DNA of 64,000 nt. Source: Rhynochetos jubatus (lineage: Eukaryota; Chordata; Aves; Eurypygiformes; Rhynochetidae). Positions within the stretch are counted from its first letter, which is position 1. Each line of letters begins with the position of its first letter. The notes under the pieces are model-generated. The model saw nothing but the letters and a program-made list of their open reading frames with translations, made no database searches and was not told where the DNA came from. The DNA lies in assembly GCA_027574665.1 (NCBI GenBank), contig CM050654.1, forward strand, positions 29,407,722-29,471,721, written 5' to 3'. Below, in pieces: positions 58,618-64,000 of this stretch. The position numbers and the translations under genes are program-made.

Positions 58618-60639
58618 TCTGATTTTTTTACCCCAGTTAATTAGGTCTAACAAAGACAAAAGCTATCTTGTTTACCTTAGAAGCCTTATCCTCTCTTCAA
58701 CAAGCATTTTCATCATGTCCCGATTACTCTTCATTAGAATTCAAGCTGTTCCTCTGAGATGGTGAAACCAAGTTAGCCTGACAGGCAGTAAAATGTTTGC
58801 AGACACCTAGCCAGTCATGTCCTGGAATAGTTGTTACCAAGAGCAATTTTAGAGGCAAGTGGATGCCTAAAAATAATGGGTTTTACTATATTTAAAAAAA
58901 AAAAAAATCTACAGGAGTTGAAATGATCACAGTTGGAAACTACATTATGCCTGAACTACAGCTCAAGTCTGAAGCTGAGACAAAGTGAAAACCTGAGTGC
59001 CAAAGTGTTATTAAACACTAGGATGACATGGAAAAAACTTTACAAAATTTCTCATGGCAAGTACTGTACTTCCCATGAGATCAAATTGCTACTTTCTCTT
59101 TCCTTTGCTAAAATTACCAAAATGAAAAATATCTGCAATGAATAACTGAAAATAATTGCTTTCCATTAAGCAAAGTTGTTCCTGTTGTTATTTACCATCA
59201 GAACAAAGAAAGCATCAGGTGAAGATGTGGGAAACTTGATTAATTTCTGTTGGTAGCTCTCTGTCTAGTCCTTACACAACTTTGGTTTAGCATTTGAGAC
59301 AGACAGGTGTGATTTCATGGGCTCCACATAAGGGATGTACATATATATCCATCATCAGGGGAGCCTTTGAAGAACCTACCTGCTCAGTTTTGCTTCCCTG
59401 TACTAAACTCTTTGGATGATTTGGTAAAGCACTGAACATCTTTAAATACTGATTTTACTGTACGCTCCCCTGTCAAATCAGAGTTTATCTTCTCCCCCTA
59501 GCATGTCTCATCTACGTAGATCATAAGAGCTTTAGGACAGCTACTGTCATTCTGCATGTGATCAGAGTCCAAGGCAGGAGATCTGTGAGAGTGTGGTGGG
59601 ATCTTTCAACTGATACCACAAGTAGTAATCATAGTAGAGACATCATAACAGCTGAAATGTCTGACGACTACAGAAGAGAGCCAGGATGGATGAGGATAAA
59701 GGCGTCTTCTTTTATGAGTGACTCTTAGAGGATTGGAAAACTCCTTGATAGGGTGTTGCGATAATGATGGGGTAAGCTTGTCCAGGTAGGTTTTGTAACA
59801 GAGGAAATGAAGAAGGAGAAAGAAATACAGTTTGGGCAGCTGAGGTTACAAAAAAGCAACAAAAATTAGAGTTGTGCTTGATGTTACAAAACAGCCAGCA
59901 ACAAGAAAATAAGCAACCAGGTTTCACACCATTATTTCTCCCACTTCCTAAATAGAAAGATTCCAGAAAGAAAGTGTGATCTCTGCAAAGTCCTTCACAC
60001 TTTTAGCTCCCTTGCAAAGAAATAACAGGAAGAAGCGAGTTCCAGGTGCAGCAAACCTACCTGGAGTTAGCATAAGGACTTTGTAGGACTGGAGCCAAAA
60101 TCCTTGGATATTAACACCCTGCTGATTTAATGTTCAGTCAGTCGGTCTAATAAGCAGTGACCTTCAAATGGATGCTCAGTTGCTCTCCATGGGCTAAGTG
60201 CATCGTTCCCTGCCTCCCTTGCCTCTCTGTAAGGTGTTTCTCTTGCAACACTTAAACTTGGAAAAAAGTGTTTGGTGTTGGGACTCAGATTCAATCTGAC
60301 CTCGCATAACCCTGTTGCCTCCAGAGACAGCCAAGTTCCTAAGGCTGCTCCTAACCTGCAAGGCCACTCTTAGTTAAAACCCATCTGTACTCATTTACAG
60401 GAGAAAATGTTATTCTTGAAAATTCAGTGAATGTGTGCACCTTTTCTGTAGTCCTCAATCTCAATCGTCAACCTAAGAACACAAGTGTGGAAGGAATGAC
60501 TCAAGTGATTTTAAAAAGCCTCCTGGGCAGGGAAAAGAGACACTTCTTCTCTTTTGTCACATGACATCTTACAGTCTTTCACAAATGAATAAGCTCAGTG
60601 TGAAGTGCCTCACCATGCTACGTACAAAATGCCTGCCTA

Positions 60640-60745
60640 CTTTGGGGCAGCTGGGTTTAAGCCCCTGAAGCTGTTCTTCACCTATAAAATGAGATAATAA
60701 TATCCTGCCGCTTCAGCACTGATGTGGGATTGTGTCAGCTCACCT
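60640..60745 (-). mobile_element. Ancient MIR-like SINE remnant, partial
   Basis: 'ctgttcttcacctataaaat', gagataataatatcctgcc and 'ttcagcactgatgtgggatt' gtgtcag matches 'gtttcttcacctgtaaaatggggataataatacctgcctgcctcacaggggtgttgtgag' of MIR/CORE-type repeats. It has the same orientation as the 55.1 kb copy. The upstream head is not clear. Confidence 0.6.
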
Positions 60746-61846
60746 GCAGCCAGAAGCAGTTCATCACTGCCCTCAGGTGTGAAACCAGCTCCTGGCACAA
60801 AGCCATCCCCACAAAAGACTGCAGCTGGAGTGAGGAGTGCAGTGATAAACAGAGATGGGGAGACTAGGGGAGCTGGAAGATTGGCAGCGTGGGAGGGGTG
60901 GGAGCAGTTGAGGAAGTTTGTGAGGGTTCCTTTACTTTCTATCAGCGATGGATTTCTAGGCTAGGATTCAGAGCACGGTCTACAAAAAGAAAAGAGGAGC
61001 AAGGAGTGGTAGGGGTTTTCTGGTTGTTTCTTTTTTTTTTTTTTTTTGGTGGGGGGGAGGAAAGCCTATGCTAGGCCTGCAGTTCAGATTGAAACCTAAA
61101 CCTAAATGGTTTTGCTGTCTCTATACTTTTTCTTTTATTTTGGGGTTTTGGTTTTTTTTGGTTATGGCAGAAAATTGCCAGGTTGTATTATGTTTTAGTC
61201 ACAAACAAGTGTCCTAGATACAGGTGAAGCTATCTGACAGACAGTTTGGGCTTCAAAACTATTTTTGTCTTAGCTTATGCAGGGAAAGTATTTCCTGGGC
61301 CTTCACAGAATTAAATCTGCCTACCTTGATTTTTTTCCCACAGTCATCTTGGATTGTTTTCTCTTTTCATTTAAAAAATAAGAGGAATGATTAAGGCTCT
61401 TCTTGAAGAGCCTCTACGAAATTTTTGGGTACCCAGCATAGAATATTTCTCACCTTGAAAGCTGCAGTAAGTAACTTTACATTCACCCCCTTTTGCTCCT
61501 AGACTGAGGTAATGGTCACTGTATAGCTTGGAGTTGATTAAAAAAAAATCATCAATTTAGTGGGTGTAAAACTCTTCTAAAATAAGAGGAATTCTTCCTA
61601 TTCCTCTGAAGAATGAGGCACTTGGATATCCTGGCTACCTGCAATCCCTGACGCAAGTGGTCTCCAGCCATTGCCACAGCTCCCTTGTCTCAGTTACAGC
61701 TAATTGGAAAGTTATCTAGAAGCCTCAGCTTTACCCTTATCCTTCAGAACAAAGCGAAATGATGTGATAGCAACCTGAATGCTGTCACTTGAATACACAA
61801 TTTCCAGCTTCAGCATGGTAGGAACTGAAATTCAGCATGCAACTCT

Positions 61847-61866
61847 GGGGGGTGGGGTGGGATGGG
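61847..61866 (+). other. G-quadruplex motif (plus strand)
   Basis: G-runs of 6, 4, 3 and 3 bases with loops of 1, 1 and 2 bases. This is a compact canonical quadruplex pattern in otherwise AT-rich DNA. Function is unknown. Confidence 0.75.
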
Positions 61867-62384
61867 AATCTCTGCTTTTTAACAGTAAAATTACATGTTA
61901 ATCACTATGTTCCTCTCTTCAAAAGAAAGCTTGGTATTTTGCCAGCTACTCAGTGGTGTTCACTAGAAACTTTCTAGAAAATGTTTTTGTTGCAGCACAG
62001 TATCTGTTCGAAAGCATCAGTGTCATGGAAATCTACCAATCTAAAAAGCACTTGCATGTTGGGCATGTTTGGTAGGAGAAGCAAGAATGAAAATTTAGGG
62101 ACTGATCCCAGAATAAGGCTTCTGCTTTTCACCTTCCTACCCCCAAGCTTGATATGGTGTCAAGAAGTTCTGGCTGATCAAGATTGGGAACTCAAAGCTG
62201 AGACTCTCCTGTTTAACAGGTGGGGGGTTTATTCATGGGCTCTCTGTTATTTTTCATCAAATATCTTCTCCCTCCCTCTTCTGTCAAAACAGCTGTGCAA
62301 CACTTCCTGAAAAAGTTTTTTTCTCTAGCATGCAACAAGAGAAACACAAATTGGTATGCTTTTGTATGAAGTGCTCTTCCCCAG

Positions 62385-62447
62385 CAAGTCCCTACAAAAG
62401 CAGCGTGTCTGCATCTGTACTGTTTCCTGTGGCAATCTGGTCTGGAG
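62385..62447 (+). other. Candidate exon (63 nt), unsupported by homology
   Basis: A short pyrimidine tract ending in ccccag (to 62384) precedes the interval, and GAG|GTAAGTGA, a near-ideal donor, follows at 62448. The 63 nt are a multiple of three and open in all three frames; frame one reads QVPTKAACLHLYCFLWQSGLE. No protein family is recognised and no partner exon was found. It may be an lncRNA exon, a cryptic splice pair or chance. Confidence 0.15.
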
Positions 62448-64000
62448 GTAAGTGATCTCTTGTGCCCATTAAAACCTTAAGGGAAGTACTGGGATTGTGT
62501 GGATAGATGCTCTATCTTGTCTGTCTGGTTCCAATTAAACATTTATATTACCTTAAAGGTGTGCTGAGATACAGATCAAAATTCCCTTTTGATGAACCAG
62601 AAATAATTTATTGTGGCAATGTTGTACATGCAAAGGTGTAAAAAATCAGCCCTGTAAATATGTAGAAAACCCATGTTATATTAAGGATCTGAAGTATTAT
62701 TACCCCAAATTTCAAAGTCATTTAAAGTCAGATAATTATATTTTGTCTCATTGGGTCAGCTTACAAACTCATGCCCTTGTATAAATCTCAATACTGACTT
62801 GTCAGTATTAGGTCCCACACAAGAGTGCACAGGTGCCCAGTCTCTTTTTCTGAAATCACTGCAGATATTTCAGATGTTTGATATGCCTTTGCCTTCTGAT
62901 ATCATAAAATGGAAATGATGTATGAATTTTGCACTTTTTCTGTGTGCTCACTTCAGTTTTAATGATCATGGACCTGCTGCAGATAGGAGTTTCCACTCCT
63001 GTGAGTCTCCAAATCAGTATCAAGTATGTTTTTTAAAGCATGTTCTGTGGTTCAAATGTGTTGCAGGCGTTAATGTTCATCAGGTACTATTGCATCTCTG
63101 GCCAAAAAAAGACAATTGTGATACTCCCTTCCAATCATAATGTCAGATTTGCCTCATGAAAATTCTTGGAAGGTGTTTCTGACCTGCTGTAACATGGCTT
63201 TTAGAAAATGCCACTCCTGTATGTGTATCTGACACTCAATCAGCCTGCAGCCGAGACCACTTCTCTTCAAACCTTACACTAATCCAGAAAGTACATCCAT
63301 GCCTCAAATGGACAAGCATATTTTTGTGGTCTTCATTCACGTTGCACCATAGGACTTTTCCTGCTGTTGTAAAGGAAGAGTCACCATGCCCTGCTTATTT
63401 TTAGTGCACCACAAAGGAAGCCCACAGCTGCAGCTCCTATACATTTCATTATTAACTATTTTGAGTACCCACTAAGAAAATGTTTGTGGGCTTCAAGAGA
63501 AAGACTCCTGCCCAGTGGCAGGTACTGAAAGACTATTACATCTTCTTTTTGTTCTCAGCCATGCATTCAGTCAATTCACTCACTTCAAGAAATGATGGTT
63601 ATTCAGTGAGCTGAGATGGGCCCTTTAAGTCACCTGATTAGATAACCACTCATAAGCAGGGGATTTGTATTGCTGCCACTCACTAGTAACAGTGGGTCGG
63701 TTGCTGTGTTAGCATTAGCACTTGATTGAAAGGAAATTTCTGTTTGGGCAAGAAAAGGATTTTGAATGGACAATGTTTTTCTTGATGACATTGTGTGTTG
63801 GAAAGGTGGAATAAAACCTGGGCCCCAGGCTGAGAGTCTGCTCAGCTCTGATAATGTGTCTGCTGACCTTTCGTGCAACAGGGAGTTAAGTTGCTCATAA
63901 ACTACACTAGCACCAAAAGATGGACCCCTGGCTGTTCTCCAGCTCAGGGTGTACATGGGTGATGCACAGCAGCCTGCCTCTTCCTGCTGAATGAGGTGCA

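Larger units (their letters stand above)
56316..60639. other. Non-coding stretch, no gene recognised
   Basis: No supportable gene. A-rich tract at 57532-57560, T-rich tracts at 58329-58352, a TTTA repeat at 58593-58617 and a poly(A) at 58892-58907. The interval 57640-58110 is balanced in composition with retained CpGs (cctgcgtcgctttggc, tcccggatgc, tgtcgtaaacatcgg) and may be conserved non-coding or an unrecognised exon. The 69-codon frame 57666-57875 matches nothing known to me. Confidence 0.5.
60746..64000. other. Non-coding stretch, no gene recognised
   Basis: A T-run followed by a G-rich word lies at 61028-61060 and a G-quadruplex motif at 61847-61866. An exon-like interval lies at 62385-62447. 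Frames 61981-62310 plus and 63630-63956 minus are unrecognised. The remainder is unique AT-rich sequence up to the window end. Confidence 0.5.

Noticed and set aside
1-64000. Endogenous retrovirus, LTR, Polinton-like element, CRISPR array, tRNA or rRNA gene
   Set aside because: None was recognised on either strand by eye. Sensitive profile searches could still reveal short decayed pieces.

Overview
This window looks like a gene-poor stretch of a bird (avian, or at least archosaur) nuclear genome. The main evidence is the repeat content. There are several CR1 LINE fragments in both orientations. They are 5'-truncated, and three of them reach the CR1 3' end with its ATTCTATG-type terminal repeats (17456-17760 and 29660-29757 on the minus strand, 56215-56315 on the plus strand). 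Interspersed repeats are sparse, the base composition is AT-rich, CpG is depleted, and no mammalian Alu, B1 or L1 is visible. Nothing suggests a bacterial, plasmid or viral replicon. There are no operons, ribosome binding sites, CRISPR arrays or rRNA genes, and no tRNA gene was recognised.

I found no protein-coding gene I can support. The longest ATG-initiated frames (164 codons at 6641-7135 plus, 163 at 37214-37705 minus, 160 at 40285-40767 plus) have no recognisable domain, no codon periodicity I can see and no splice context. They are within chance expectation for 64 kb. The window is best read as intergenic gene desert or as one or more very long introns. Two weak exon-like candidates are recorded: 25864-26048, inside a CpG-enriched block, and 62385-62447, flanked by a good acceptor and donor.

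Layout. 1-2.8 kb: single-copy AT-rich DNA with a very strong minus-strand G-quadruplex motif at 752-774. 2.85-3.26 kb: CR1 tail on plus. 3.3-11.3 kb: unannotated single-copy DNA, with a TAAT-rich island near 9.3 kb and a small ancient amniote repeat near 10 kb. 11.3-12.65 kb: the most informative element, a very old CR1-clade LINE whose reverse-transcriptase and 3' coding segments can still be followed in order. 12.65-29.6 kb: mostly single-copy, with CR1 at 17.5 kb, G-rich motifs at 22.1 and 27.2 kb, a CpG/CRE block at 25.7-26.05 kb and conserved-element-like blocks at 21.8, 26.6 and 28.4 kb. 29.6-44 kb: a CR1 scrap, an (AAT)18 microsatellite, two copies of an old retroposon tail and another conserved-element-like block at 31.2 kb. 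44-64 kb: several ancient antisense LINE and MIR-like SINE remnants, TG/TA tracts, a CR1 3' tail and a G-rich motif at 61.85 kb.

The notable theme is fossil retroposon density rather than genes. Many short segments carry recognisable ancient amniote repeat signatures: the CTTTGAGATCC retroposon tail, the MIR-like 'cacttaacc...tctgtaaaata' core, and the 'gatttcaatgga' phrase. No endogenous retrovirus, LTR element or Polinton-like element was recognised. I did not find a previously undescribed biological system. The most worthwhile follow-ups are the conserved-element-like blocks and the CpG/CRE block at 25.7-26.05 kb.
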